Assembly: GCF_039543385.1 (NCBI RefSeq)
Contig: NZ_BAABJQ010000010.1
Span: forward strand, 62,001 to 126,000
Length of the DNA stretch: 64,000 nucleotides
Source of the DNA: Rugosimonospora acidiphila
GTDB lineage: Bacteria; Actinomycetota; Actinomycetes; Mycobacteriales; Micromonosporaceae
Direction: 5' to 3'
The notes under the pieces were generated by a model, which had not been told where the DNA came from, made no database searches, and saw only the letters and a program-made list of their open reading frames with translations. Of the stretch, positions 8,463-17,292 are shown one piece after another. Made by a program: the position numbers and the translations under genes. Every line of letters starts with the position of its first letter. The stretch's first letter is position 1.

Positions 8463-9311
8463 GTGCGGCTGAGCATCAACGGCAATGAACTCGAGGTCGA
8501 GGTCTTCGGTCCGGACGACGCTCCGGTCATGATCGCGCATCACGGCGCGCCCGGCCTCGGGTCGAGCGCCGAGACCAAGGCGACCTTCTCTCCGTTCGCG
8601 GACACCTTCCGCGTCATCACCTTCGACGCGCGGGGCTCGGGCGTCAGCGAGGGCCAACCGCCGTTCAGCCACGAGCAGTGGGTCGCGGACGTGGACGCGC
8701 TGCGCGAGTGGGCGGGCGTCGAGCGGTTCGTGATGGCCGGCGGCTCGTACGGCGGCTTCATCTCGATGGAGTACGCGATCCGGCACCCGGAGCGGGTCAC
8801 CGCGATCGTGCTGCGGGACACCTCCGCCGACCACGAGAACGAGAAGGCGGCCCAGCACAACGCCGAGACCTCCACCCGGGTGAAGATCGACCTGGAGAAG
8901 CTGGCGCGGATCAACACCGGAACCGTGCGCGACGACGCCGATCTGCGCGACTGCTGGGCGGAGATCCTGCCGCTCTACGATCACGTGTACGACCCGGCCA
9001 AGGTCGCGGCGCGGGTCGAGGCGACCCCGTACCGGTACCAGACGCACAACTACGCGTTCTCGGTCAACATGCCGGCGTACGACATCAAGGACCAGCTGCA
9101 CAAGATCACCTGCCCGACCCTCGTCACCGTCGGCCGTGGCGACTGGATCACGCCGGTTGCGTCCAGTGAGGTGATTGTGTCGCTGATCCCGGACGCTAGA
9201 CTTGTCGTATTCGAGAAGTCCGGGCACTCACCGCAGATCGAAGAAGCGCAGCTGTGGCGGAAGGTGGTGCGCGACTTCCTGCGTGAAGTGGGAGCCGATG
9301 GAGGGCGCTGA
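8463..9311 (+). CDS. Alpha/beta hydrolase, proline iminopeptidase-like
   Basis: A 282-residue alpha/beta-hydrolase fold protein that probably removes N-terminal proline or a similar acyl group from small substrates. The nucleophile elbow GGSYGGF carries the catalytic serine, followed by the SMEYAIRHPERV stretch common in proline iminopeptidases. The acid is likely Asp in GRGDWITP and the histidine is in KSGHSPQIEE. The GTG start follows AAAGGA. The last 14 bases overlap the Lrp gene. A general esterase cannot be excluded; context is the main reason for the peptidase reading. Confidence 0.75.
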   Translation: MRLSINGNELEVEVFGPDDAPVMIAHHGAPGLGSSAETKATFSPFADTFRVITFDARGSGVSEGQPPFSHEQWVADVDALREWAGVERFVMAGGSYGGFISMEYAIRHPERVTAIVLRDTSADHENEKAAQHNAETSTRVKIDLEKLARINTGTVRDDADLRDCWAEILPLYDHVYDPAKVAARVEATPYRYQTHNYAFSVNMPAYDIKDQLHKITCPTLVTVGRGDWITPVASSEVIVSLIPDARLVVFEKSGHSPQIEEAQLWRKVVRDFLREVGADGGR

Positions 9312-10500
9312 CCATCTCGACGAGCTGGATCGCCGGATCGTCATCGCCTTGCAGGCGAACGGCCGCGCCAGTTGGACCGAGATAGCGGAGCAGTGTGGCA
9401 CCTCGGTGGCCACCGTGGCCCGCCGGGGCCAGCAGCTCCTTCGCGACGGCGTGGTACGGGTAGCGGTGATGCCCGACATCAACCACGACGGCGAGTCCGA
9501 CCTTTTCATGCTCAGGATCACCTGCGCGCCGGGCACCCAGATGCGGGTGCTCGGCGCGCTGTCACTGCGTACCGACGTGCGCTTCCTGGGCCTGGTCACC
9601 GGGGCGTACGACATCCTCGCCGAGCTCAACGTGCGGCGCACCGACTCGCTGCACTCCCGGATCGTCAACGAGGTCCAGGCGATCGACGGCGTGCTGCGCT
9701 GCGACACCGACCTCACCCTGAACGTGTACAAGATGGCGCACGACTGGAGCCAGCAGCTCGACACCGGTGCCGTGCGGACCCGCGGCGTCGAGCTGCACCG
9801 CTGCGACCAGAGCCACTTCGACCCCGCCGACCACAAGATCATTGCCCTGATGGCGGAGGACGGGCGGGCCAGCTTCCGCAGCCTGGCCACCGCGCTGGGC
9901 GTGAACGAGAGCACCGTGCGGCGGCGGTTCGAGACGCTGCAGGGCCGGGGCTGCATCCACCTGGTGACCCTGGTCCCGTCGGCGGCGCTGGGCTTCGGCT
10001 CCGAGATCTTCCTGAACATCTCCGTGGCGCCGGCGCTGCTGGACACGGTCGCGCGCCAGCTCGCCACGTACCGGGGCGTGCGTTACGTCGCCGCCATGCT
10101 CAGCCACAGCGCGCTGCTGTGCGAGCTGATCCTGCCCACCACCCAGGACGTCTTCGAGTTCACCAACGGCACGCTCGGCCGGCTCGACGGCGTGTTGGAG
10201 TGGACCGCGAACGTGGTGCTGCTGGTGGTGCGCCGGGGCTTCGTCGAGACACCGTGGTGGCGGCGCGGCGCGGGCCTGCCCGCACCGGAGCCGGCCTCCG
10301 TCCCCGCATCCGTGGCCGGGTCGTCCGTGGCCGGGACCGCCGCCGAGTCCCTGGATGCCGGGGCCCTGGAGGCCGTGTCCGCCGTCGCCTCGGACGCCTC
10401 GCCCACCTCTCCGGCCGTGGCCGAGCTGGTCGAGAGCGCGACCTCGGCGCGCTCCGTCCGGAAGAAGGGGCTCGTCAGCACGAGGGACGGCGGCCGGTAA
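9298..10500 (+). CDS. Lrp/AsnC regulator made of two tandem AsnC units
   Basis: A 400-residue transcription regulator with two full AsnC-type halves. The first helix-turn-helix is at about 7-60 (LDELDRRIVIALQANGRASW) and the second at about 177-230 (ADHKIIALMAEDGRASF). Each is followed by a ligand/dimerisation-type domain, and an Ala/Pro/Ser-rich tail of about 70 residues ends the protein. Canonical Lrp proteins have about 150 residues and one unit. The ATG at 9298 overlaps the hydrolase stop at 9311, so it is the last gene of the peptide operon and its likely local regulator, perhaps sensing an amino acid released from the peptides. The ligand is unknown. Confidence 0.85.
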   Translation: MEGADHLDELDRRIVIALQANGRASWTEIAEQCGTSVATVARRGQQLLRDGVVRVAVMPDINHDGESDLFMLRITCAPGTQMRVLGALSLRTDVRFLGLVTGAYDILAELNVRRTDSLHSRIVNEVQAIDGVLRCDTDLTLNVYKMAHDWSQQLDTGAVRTRGVELHRCDQSHFDPADHKIIALMAEDGRASFRSLATALGVNESTVRRRFETLQGRGCIHLVTLVPSAALGFGSEIFLNISVAPALLDTVARQLATYRGVRYVAAMLSHSALLCELILPTTQDVFEFTNGTLGRLDGVLEWTANVVLLVVRRGFVETPWWRRGAGLPAPEPASVPASVAGSSVAGTAAESLDAGALEAVSAVASDASPTSPAVAELVESATSARSVRKKGLVSTRDGGR

Positions 10501-10516
10501 CACCGACCGCCGTCCC
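10484..10516. terminator. Bidirectional hairpin terminator between convergent genes
   Basis: A 10-bp perfect stem (10484-10493 with 10507-10516) spans the end of the Lrp gene and includes its stop codon. It lies between the convergent Lrp and MFS genes, so it can terminate both. Confidence 0.6.
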
Positions 10517-10533
10517 TGTATCCCTCGTACCGC

Positions 10534-12075
10534 TCAGTCCAGCAGGACCACCGGCTCGGCGATCTCGTCGCTCTCGCGCGGGGCCGGACCCGCGTGCCGT
10601 GCCTGTCCCGGCGCCGGGTGGCCCGTCCCCAGGTTGGTGTGGCGGAAGGTGAGCGCCACCAGGAACGCGGCGACCGCGATGAAGGTGCCCACGGTGAACG
10701 CGGCGTCCATGCCGGACACCAGGATGTGCGCGGCTCCGGCGGCCCCGGCGGGCGCGTTCACGGCGGCGTGCCGGGACGCGGTGCCGAACACCGTCACGAG
10801 GACGGCCAGCCCGAGCGAGGTGCCGGTCTGCTGCATGGTCTGCAGCACGCCGCCGGCCGCACCCGCGTCCTTGGGCTCGACGCCGGCCATGACGACCGGG
10901 GTGAGCGGGCTGAAGCTCAGGCCGCCACCCAGCCCCAGCAGCACCATCGGGCCGAGTATCGCGTCGGTGTAGCCGCTGTTGACCGAGATCTGGGTGAGCC
11001 AGACCAGCCCGGCGATCATCACGAGCGCGCCGGTCACCGCGAGCGGCTTGGGACCGAACCGCGGCAGCAGCCGCGGAACGAGCCGGGTCATTCCGAACAT
11101 GCCCGCGGCCATCGGCAGGAAGGCGAACCCGGTGGACAGCGCGCTGAAGCCGCGCACCTCCTGCAGGAACTGGGTCAGGAAGAAGAACATGCTCATCATC
11201 GCGGCCGGTCCGAGCAGGAAGTTCACGTACGCGGCGGCGCGGTTGCGGTCGGCGAACAGCCGCAGCGGCATGATCGGCGCCTTGGTGCGCAGCTCGATCA
11301 CCAGGAAGGCGATCAGCAGGAGCACCCCGGCCGCGAGGGTGAGCCGGGTCTGGTTGCTGGACCAGCCGGCCGACGCGGCGTTGATGAACGAGTACACCAG
11401 GGCGGCGATGGCGCCGGTGCCGGTGACCGCGCCGGGCAGGTCCACCCGGGCCGGGTGGCGCTGCGGCTCGCGCACGTAGCGCGGTGCGAGCAGCACCGCC
11501 GCCAGGCCGAACGGCACGTTGATGAACAGCACCCAGCGCCAGGAGGCGATCTCGGTGAGCACGCCGCCGAGCACCAGGCCGACGGCGAATCCGCCGCTGG
11601 CCACGCCGGACAGCAGGGCCAGCGCCTTGATCCGCTCGCGCGGCTCGGTGAAGGTGGTGGCGATCAGCGCGATGGTGCTCGGGCCGGCGGCCGCGGCGCC
11701 GACGCCCTGCGCGACCCGGGCGGCCAGCAGCCACGCGGACGAGGTGGCGAAGCCGCCCGCCAGCGACGCGACGGTGAACAGTGCGATGCCGAGCACGAAC
11801 ATGCGCCGGCGGCCCAGGATGTCGCCGGCCCGCCCGCCGAGCAGCAGCAGGCCGCCGTAGGCCAGCGTGTAGGAGCTCATCACCCAGGCCAGGCTGGTGG
11901 ACGAGAAGTGCAGGCCGACCTGGATCCGGGGCAGCGCCACGTTCATCACGGTCGCGTCCAGGATGAGCATGAGCTGGCAGGTGACGATGATCGCCAGGGC
12001 GAGCCCTCGCCGGTGCGGTGGTGCCTCGGTACGTTGGATCGTGGACGTGGATGTGGACAAGGTTTGTTGTGACAA
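10534..12075 (-). CDS. MFS drug/solute exporter, DHA2 (EmrB/QacA) type, 14 helices
   Basis: A 513-residue integral membrane antiporter, the usual length for the 14-helix DHA2 group that exports drugs or toxic metabolites. The first helix holds the family motif LDATVMNVALPRIQ. Motif A-like residues follow in GGRAGDILGRRRMF, and the antiporter motif C region is GPSTIALI...GGFAVGLVLGGVLTE. Start TTG at 12075 is supported by AGGAG 6 bases upstream; no ATG fits as well. It is divergent from a TetR gene, with three matching operators between them, so the TetR protein very probably represses it. Substrate unknown. Confidence 0.92.
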   Translation of the reverse strand: MSQQTLSTSTSTIQRTEAPPHRRGLALAIIVTCQLMLILDATVMNVALPRIQVGLHFSSTSLAWVMSSYTLAYGGLLLLGGRAGDILGRRRMFVLGIALFTVASLAGGFATSSAWLLAARVAQGVGAAAAGPSTIALIATTFTEPRERIKALALLSGVASGGFAVGLVLGGVLTEIASWRWVLFINVPFGLAAVLLAPRYVREPQRHPARVDLPGAVTGTGAIAALVYSFINAASAGWSSNQTRLTLAAGVLLLIAFLVIELRTKAPIMPLRLFADRNRAAAYVNFLLGPAAMMSMFFFLTQFLQEVRGFSALSTGFAFLPMAAGMFGMTRLVPRLLPRFGPKPLAVTGALVMIAGLVWLTQISVNSGYTDAILGPMVLLGLGGGLSFSPLTPVVMAGVEPKDAGAAGGVLQTMQQTGTSLGLAVLVTVFGTASRHAAVNAPAGAAGAAHILVSGMDAAFTVGTFIAVAAFLVALTFRHTNLGTGHPAPGQARHAGPAPRESDEIAEPVVLLD

Positions 12076-12104
12076 GGCTCACTCCTGAGGATTACCCCGA
12101 CAAA

Positions 12105-12185
12105 CGGAGAAACTCTCCGCTTCCCTCCTGAGCTACGATACGGACAGGTTCTCCGGTTCGCAAGTCTATACGGAGACATTCTCCG
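12105..12185. promoter_or_regulatory. Triple TetR-type operator between MFS and TetR genes
   Basis: Three copies of a 15-bp inverted repeat with pattern CGGAnA-N3-TCTCCG occur at 12105-12119 (spacer AAC), 12141-12155 (CGGACA left arm, spacer GGT) and 12171-12185 (spacer CAT). The outer two are perfect palindromes and the middle one has a single change. Centres are 36 and 30 bp apart, about three helical turns each, so bound dimers would sit on nearly the same DNA face. This is the expected arrangement for repression of both divergent promoters. Confidence 0.85.
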
Positions 12186-12207
12186 CTTAGTTCGGGCGGA
12201 GGGTCGC

Positions 12208-12840
12208 GTGGCGAGGGAGGGTGCGGCCGTGACGGCGGACAATCGCCCGGTACCGTCCGGGGTGTCGCTTCCGGTGGAGAAGCCGATGCGGGCCGATGCC
12301 CGGCGCAACCACGGCCGACTCATCGTCGCGGCCCGTGAGGTGTTCATCGAGCACGGCCCCGAGGCCCCGCTGGACGACATCGCCAAGCGCGCCGCGGTGG
12401 GCCCGGGCACGCTGTACCGGCACTTCCCGACCCGGGAGTCACTGCTGGTCGGGGTGTACCAGGACGACCTGGAGACGCTGTCCGCGCAGGCCGACAAGCT
12501 GGCCGAGAGCCTGCCGCCGGAAGAGGCCCTGACGGCCTGGCTGCGGCTCCAACTGGACTACGTGAAGCACCGGCGGGGTTTCAGCGCGGCGGTCAAGGCC
12601 ATCATGGGCCTGGAGGCGCCGGCCATGAACTACTGCCGGAATCTCATGCGCGGCTCGCTGATCCGGCTGCTGGAACCGGCCAAGGCGGCCGGCGTCATCC
12701 GGGCCGGCGTCGAGGCGCCCGACGTGCTGCGGCTGGTGCACGGGGTGGCGATGGCCTGCGAATCGGCCCCCGACGACGGGGAACGGCTGCTGGACTACGT
12801 GATCGACGGCCTGCGCCCCCGGCCCGCCGCGACCGACTGA
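12208..12840 (+). CDS. TetR-family repressor of the adjacent MFS exporter
   Basis: A 210-residue regulator. The DNA-binding domain at about 30-80 contains RRNHGRLIVAAREVFIEHGPEAPLDDIAKRAAVGPGTLYRHFPTRE in TetR order, with helix-turn-helix IAKRAAVGPGTLYRHF; the rest is the helical ligand-binding domain. The GTG at 12208 follows GGAGGG by 6 bases. A second GTG at 12229 follows AGGGAGG and could be the true start; both leave the domain intact. The three operators directly upstream support autoregulation and control of the MFS gene. Confidence 0.92.
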   Translation: MAREGAAVTADNRPVPSGVSLPVEKPMRADARRNHGRLIVAAREVFIEHGPEAPLDDIAKRAAVGPGTLYRHFPTRESLLVGVYQDDLETLSAQADKLAESLPPEEALTAWLRLQLDYVKHRRGFSAAVKAIMGLEAPAMNYCRNLMRGSLIRLLEPAKAAGVIRAGVEAPDVLRLVHGVAMACESAPDDGERLLDYVIDGLRPRPAATD

Positions 12841-12932
12841 GGCCTGCACCCACCCCGCTGCCTCACGTCCGTCCGGTCGCCGCGAGGCGGGAACTCGCGG
12901 ATGTACGGGCCTCGGCGCCGTCCCGAACTGGA

Positions 12933-12967
12933 GTGCCGCCGGGAGGTCGGAGACCTCCCGGCGGCAC
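12933..12967. terminator. 16-bp perfect hairpin terminator
   Basis: A 16-bp perfect stem (12933-12948 with 12952-12967) closes a 3-base loop GGA. It lies between the convergent TetR and glucanase genes and can stop transcription from both sides. Confidence 0.75.
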
Positions 12968-12990
12968 CGGTGGGACGGATCGAGTGGAGG

Positions 12991-15900
12991 CTACGGGTTC
13001 ACGGTGATGGTGAAGGTGCTGGTGGTGTTCTGGATGTTGACGGCGTTGTTGCTCTCCACCAGGTGGTTGAACGTCACCGAGCCGACCGCCGGGCCCTGAC
13101 CGGGCTCGGGCAGCGGGTTGGCCCAGATGCCGTACCCGGACTTGGCGCTGTACTTGTCCCCGCTGGGCTGCGCGCCGGTGATCGTGGTGTTGGTGAAGAT
13201 GGTGTCCGTCACCGAGAACTGCGGGGAGTTCCCGACGTAGTCCGTCTGGAACATGATGCCGGAGTAGGTGGGATCCGTGATGTTCGCGTTGTTGACCCGG
13301 ATGCCCTGGAACGGTTGGGTGGCCGAGAACACCCAGATCGCCCCGAACACCTGATCACCCCAGAAGTGGCCGCCGTCGCGGGCCAGCGTGAAGTTCTGGA
13401 TGGTGGTCGGCGGGCTGGACCCGAAGCCCTCGAAGGGGTAACCGAAGTTCAGCGAGCTGATGGTCAGACCCGAGTAGCACAGGGTGTCCGCGACGTAGAA
13501 GTTCTGGATGGTGTTGTTGAAGCCGCCGTAGATGGCGACCCCGGCGGCCCGCCACGGCGTCAGGGCGGTCACGTTCTGGATCGTGTTGCCCGTCAGGTTG
13601 CCGCCGTTCTGGTCCTGGGCGGCGAACAGCGCGAAGCTGTCGTCACCGGTGGACCGGGCCTGGTCGTTGCTGATCAGGTTGCCCTGGCTGCCGTTGGTGA
13701 GGTTGATGCCGTCGGCGTAGGTGTCCCGGATCCGCATGTTGGTGAAGGTCGAGTTCATCACCGCGGCGGCACCCCAGACGCCGACCACCTGGTGCTCGAT
13801 CCACACGTTGTCGATGGTGATGTTCGACAGGTTGCGCAGGTCGAACGTGTGGCCCGGACCGTCGACGCGCTGGTCGTAGTTGCCGAACCAGGCGAATCCG
13901 CTGAACGAGGAGCCGCTCGCCCCGCTCTGGAGGGACCAGTCGAGGTCGGAGTCCTCCTGGGTGGACGGCGAGTTGAACTGCGCGTACCAGACGCCGGCGC
14001 CGACCACCTTGACCGGCTTCTGGTACACCTGCAGGCTCTGCGTCAGCGAGTACTGCCCGGTCGGCAGGTACACGCCGGTCCACGTGCCGGTGGTGTCCAT
14101 CCGCACCTTGTCCAGCGCGTTCTGGACGTCCTGCCCGGTGAAGCCGGCCGGCACCGCGTAGTGCGCCGGGTCGGGGTTCGCCACCGGCGCGGTCTGCTCC
14201 AGGTCGATGAAGTCGATCGCGTACTGGGACGTGTTCGAGGCGTCCTTCTGGAGCTTGATGGTGCTGCCGGCCGCGTACGACGACGGGAGCAGGAAATGCG
14301 CCTCGTCGTAGATGTGCCGCGGGCTGCTGGCGCTCGGTGAGTTGCCGGGCCCCGTCTCCGCGCCGTACAGCCACGCGAAGTGCGAGCTGAGGCTCAGCGG
14401 CTGCACCAGGGTGCCGTTGACGTACAGGTCGAGCGACGAGGTGATGCCGCCGCCGCCGGCCGAGTCCGGGATCGAGAACCGCACCACTATGGTGTTCGTG
14501 GCCTGGCGGGACGTCCACTGCACGAACGAGCCCGTCGAGTTCAGCGTCACCGCCTTGCGGCCGGACGCCTCGCCCGCGATGTCGCCGATGGTCCGGTTCG
14601 GACCGACGACCGTGGCGCCGCCGCCGACCGTGCCGGCCTCCGCCTCGTAGGTGTCGTAGGGCATGTTCGCGCCCTGGCCCACGAACAACGCCGTGTCGCT
14701 GGTGTTGTTGCCCTGCTTGATGGACAACTCGTTGGTGTCGGCGGCGAGCACCACGTGCACGTTGTACCTGCCGTTGACCGCGGTCCACGAGCCCAGGTTC
14801 ACCGTGGTGCTCGCACCCGCGGCCAGGGCACCGCTGAACGAGCCGGACAGCGTCTTGACCGTGCCGTTGTTGGAGGTATCGACCACGGTCAGCGTCACGG
14901 TGTGCGAGCCGCTGGCGGTGGCGACGGTGCCCTGGTTCTTCACCGTCACCGTGAACGTCACGGTGTTGCCCGCCGCCGGGTTGCCCGGCGTCCAGGCGAC
15001 CGTGCCGACCAGGTCGGAACTCTGGACCGGGGCGACCACCAGGTTGCTCGGGTTGGTGTAGCTGTTGTTGCCGTCGTTCAGCTCGACGACCGTGTTGGAC
15101 TCGTCGACCTTCGCGGTCAGCTGGTACGTGCCGGCGGTCTGGGTGCCGATGTTGGCCGACACCGTGGTGGACGCGCCGGCGGCCAGCGCGCCGACCGAGG
15201 CGGTACCGACCTTCGTGGTACCCAGGTAGAAGTTCACGTTCGTGGCACCGGCGGAGGCCGTGCCGTTGTTCTTTACGGTGGCCGACGCGGTGATGGAGTC
15301 GGTCTCGACCGGGGAGGTCGGGGTCCACGACGAGCCGGTGACCACCAGATCCGGGTTGGGCGCGGGGGTGCCGATGACCTGGAACTCGGCGACCTGCCCG
15401 CCGGGCGCGCCGCTGTTGCTGGTGATGGACAGCTCGACGTCGGCCACCCGGCCGCTGACCGGGATGCTCACCGAGTTGCCGCTCGCCGGGTTGAACGTGT
15501 AGCTCTGCGCGGCCGACAGGGTGGCGAAGGTGGTGGCGTTCTGTTCCCGGCCGAGCACCTGGATGGTCTGGGTGCGGGTGCCCCAGGCCGGATCGGGGTT
15601 CAGCTTGACCACGACCGTGTTGACGTCGGCGTTGGCGCCGAGCTTGACGGTCAGCTGGCTCGGGTAGCTGGAGCCCTCGAAGTACGTGGTGAGGTCGTTG
15701 TCGTTGGCGTTGGCGGGCACGAAGATGTACGTGTTGGCGGTGCCGGTGATGGGCTTGCCCACCGCCAGGTTGGAGCCGCCGCCACCGCCGCTGCCGGTGC
15801 GCGTCACGGTGTTGCTGGCCACCGAGGAGTTGCCGGCCGCGTCGTGCGCCTTGACGTAGTACGAGACCGTTGCCGTGTCCGGCTGGCTGTCGGTGTACGT

Positions 15901-17292
15901 CAGCGTCGAGCCGCTCACGGTGGTGACCTGCGAGCCGTTGCGGTACACGTCGTATCCGGTGACGCCGACGTTGTCGTTGGACGCGCCCCAGGTCAGTCTG
16001 ATCTGCCCCGAGCCCGGCTGGGTGTAGGCCAGGTTGCTCGGCGCGGTGGGCGCCTGGGTGTCCCCGCCGCTCTGCCCGGTGCGCGTCACGCTGTTGCTGT
16101 TGCCCGACTGGTTGCCGGCGGCGTCGTGCGCCCGCACGAAGTAGGTCACCGTGGAGGTCTGCGGCTCGGTGTCGGTGTAGGTGAGCGCGCTGGACGGCAC
16201 GGTGGTCAGCAGCATGTTGTTGGCGTAGATGTCGTACCCGGTGACGCCCACGTTGTCGCTGGAGGAGTTCCAGGTGAGCCTGATCTGGCCGGTGGCGGGC
16301 TCGGTGTAGGCGAGGTTGCTGGGAGCGGTCGGCGCCTGGGTGTCACCGCCGGTCGGGCCGTACGCCTCGAACTCGGAGAGCTGGCCGGCCGGCCAGCCGG
16401 TGTTGGCGGTGATGTTCAGCCGCAGGTACCGGGTGGTGGCCGCGGTGAAGTTGATGGTGATCGTGTTACCCGTGGACGGGTTGAAGACGTACCCGGCGGA
16501 GGCCACGATGTCGCTGAAGTTGGAGCCGGTGGTGCTGCCCTGCACCGCCAGGGCCTCGGTGCGGGTGGCCCAGTCGCTGGACGGCGGCAGCTTCAGCACC
16601 ACCTTGTTCACGCTCAACGAGGAGCCGAGGTCGACCTGCAGCCACTGCGGAAACGCGTTGTTGGCGCTCTCCCAGTAGCTCGAGGCGTTGCCGTCGTTGG
16701 CGTTGGACGCGACGTACGTCTGTGACACGCCGCTCGAACTCATCGTCTTGCCCAGCGCCAGGTTGGCGGAGGACGTGGTGGACGAGCCGTAGATCTCGAA
16801 CTCGGAGAGCTGGCCGGCCGGCCAGCCGGTGTTGGCGGTGATGTTCACCCGCACGTACCGGGCGTTGGCCGCGCCGAAGTTGATGGTGACGGTGTTGCTC
16901 GATCCGTCGAAGTTGTAGCCGGCGGAGGCCACGATCGTGGAGAAGCTGCCGCCGTCCGTGCTGCCCTGGACGGACAGGGTCTCGGTGCGGGCGCCCCAGC
17001 CGCTGGGCAGCTTCAGGACCACCTGGTTGACGCTGGTGCTGGCGCCCAGGTCGATCTGCGCCCACTGGGGGAACGCGTTGTTGTTGCTCTCCCAGTAGCT
17101 GGACTGGTTGCCGTCGTTGAGATTGTTCGCCGTGTACGGGCTGGTGGAACTGCTGGACGTGGCGGTCTTGCCCGACGCCAGGTTGGGGCCGGCGGCGGAG
17201 GCCGGGGACACCCCGAGCACCGGCAGCGCGGACACCAGGAGCCCGGCCAGTGCCGCGGCGGCGATCCGCAGCGTGACGTGCTTCTTTCTCAT
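12991..17292 (-). CDS. Secreted modular glycoside hydrolase, probable GH87 alpha-1,3-glucanase (mutanase/mycodextranase)
   Basis: A 1433-residue exported enzyme. In order: signal peptide (1-33), two discoidin (F5/8 type C) domains (about 36-170 and 175-312), two fibronectin type III domains (318-406, 411-498), a third discoidin-like domain (505-640), two CARDB-like domains (645-870), a CBM6-like carbohydrate-binding domain from YEAEAGTVGG (about 878-1040), and a right-handed beta-helix catalytic domain to the end. The helix contains DTYADGINL and STGDDSFALF; the three Asp (about 1194, 1217, 1218) have the spacing I recall for the catalytic Asp of Bacillus GH87 Agl-KA. Another beta-helix family is possible. 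Likely target is fungal or bacterial alpha-1,3-glucan. Confidence 0.75.
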   Translation of the reverse strand: MRKKHVTLRIAAAALAGLLVSALPVLGVSPASAAGPNLASGKTATSSSSTSPYTANNLNDGNQSSYWESNNNAFPQWAQIDLGASTSVNQVVLKLPSGWGARTETLSVQGSTDGGSFSTIVASAGYNFDGSSNTVTINFGAANARYVRVNITANTGWPAGQLSEFEIYGSSTTSSANLALGKTMSSSGVSQTYVASNANDGNASSYWESANNAFPQWLQVDLGSSLSVNKVVLKLPPSSDWATRTEALAVQGSTTGSNFSDIVASAGYVFNPSTGNTITINFTAATTRYLRLNITANTGWPAGQLSEFEAYGPTGGDTQAPTAPSNLAYTEPATGQIRLTWNSSSDNVGVTGYDIYANNMLLTTVPSSALTYTDTEPQTSTVTYFVRAHDAAGNQSGNSNSVTRTGQSGGDTQAPTAPSNLAYTQPGSGQIRLTWGASNDNVGVTGYDVYRNGSQVTTVSGSTLTYTDSQPDTATVSYYVKAHDAAGNSSVASNTVTRTGSGGGGGSNLAVGKPITGTANTYIFVPANANDNDLTTYFEGSSYPSQLTVKLGANADVNTVVVKLNPDPAWGTRTQTIQVLGREQNATTFATLSAAQSYTFNPASGNSVSIPVSGRVADVELSITSNSGAPGGQVAEFQVIGTPAPNPDLVVTGSSWTPTSPVETDSITASATVKNNGTASAGATNVNFYLGTTKVGTASVGALAAGASTTVSANIGTQTAGTYQLTAKVDESNTVVELNDGNNSYTNPSNLVVAPVQSSDLVGTVAWTPGNPAAGNTVTFTVTVKNQGTVATASGSHTVTLTVVDTSNNGTVKTLSGSFSGALAAGASTTVNLGSWTAVNGRYNVHVVLAADTNELSIKQGNNTSDTALFVGQGANMPYDTYEAEAGTVGGGATVVGPNRTIGDIAGEASGRKAVTLNSTGSFVQWTSRQATNTIVVRFSIPDSAGGGGITSSLDLYVNGTLVQPLSLSSHFAWLYGAETGPGNSPSASSPRHIYDEAHFLLPSSYAAGSTIKLQKDASNTSQYAIDFIDLEQTAPVANPDPAHYAVPAGFTGQDVQNALDKVRMDTTGTWTGVYLPTGQYSLTQSLQVYQKPVKVVGAGVWYAQFNSPSTQEDSDLDWSLQSGASGSSFSGFAWFGNYDQRVDGPGHTFDLRNLSNITIDNVWIEHQVVGVWGAAAVMNSTFTNMRIRDTYADGINLTNGSQGNLISNDQARSTGDDSFALFAAQDQNGGNLTGNTIQNVTALTPWRAAGVAIYGGFNNTIQNFYVADTLCYSGLTISSLNFGYPFEGFGSSPPTTIQNFTLARDGGHFWGDQVFGAIWVFSATQPFQGIRVNNANITDPTYSGIMFQTDYVGNSPQFSVTDTIFTNTTITGAQPSGDKYSAKSGYGIWANPLPEPGQGPAVGSVTFNHLVESNNAVNIQNTTSTFTITVNP
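16367..17200 (-). repeat. DNA-level duplication of discoidin-domain coding sequence
   Basis: The stretches coding for the first two discoidin domains are near copies about 429 bp apart. For example, the block beginning at 16367 recurs at 16796 with long runs of identity. The two fibronectin domains are similarly related (about 15785-16050 and 16060-16340). This indicates recent internal domain duplication or gene conversion. Confidence 0.75.

Noticed and set aside
14380..16725. 781-codon open frame antisense to the glucanase gene
   Set aside because: Low-complexity composition caused by the codon bias of the minus-strand gene; no motif.
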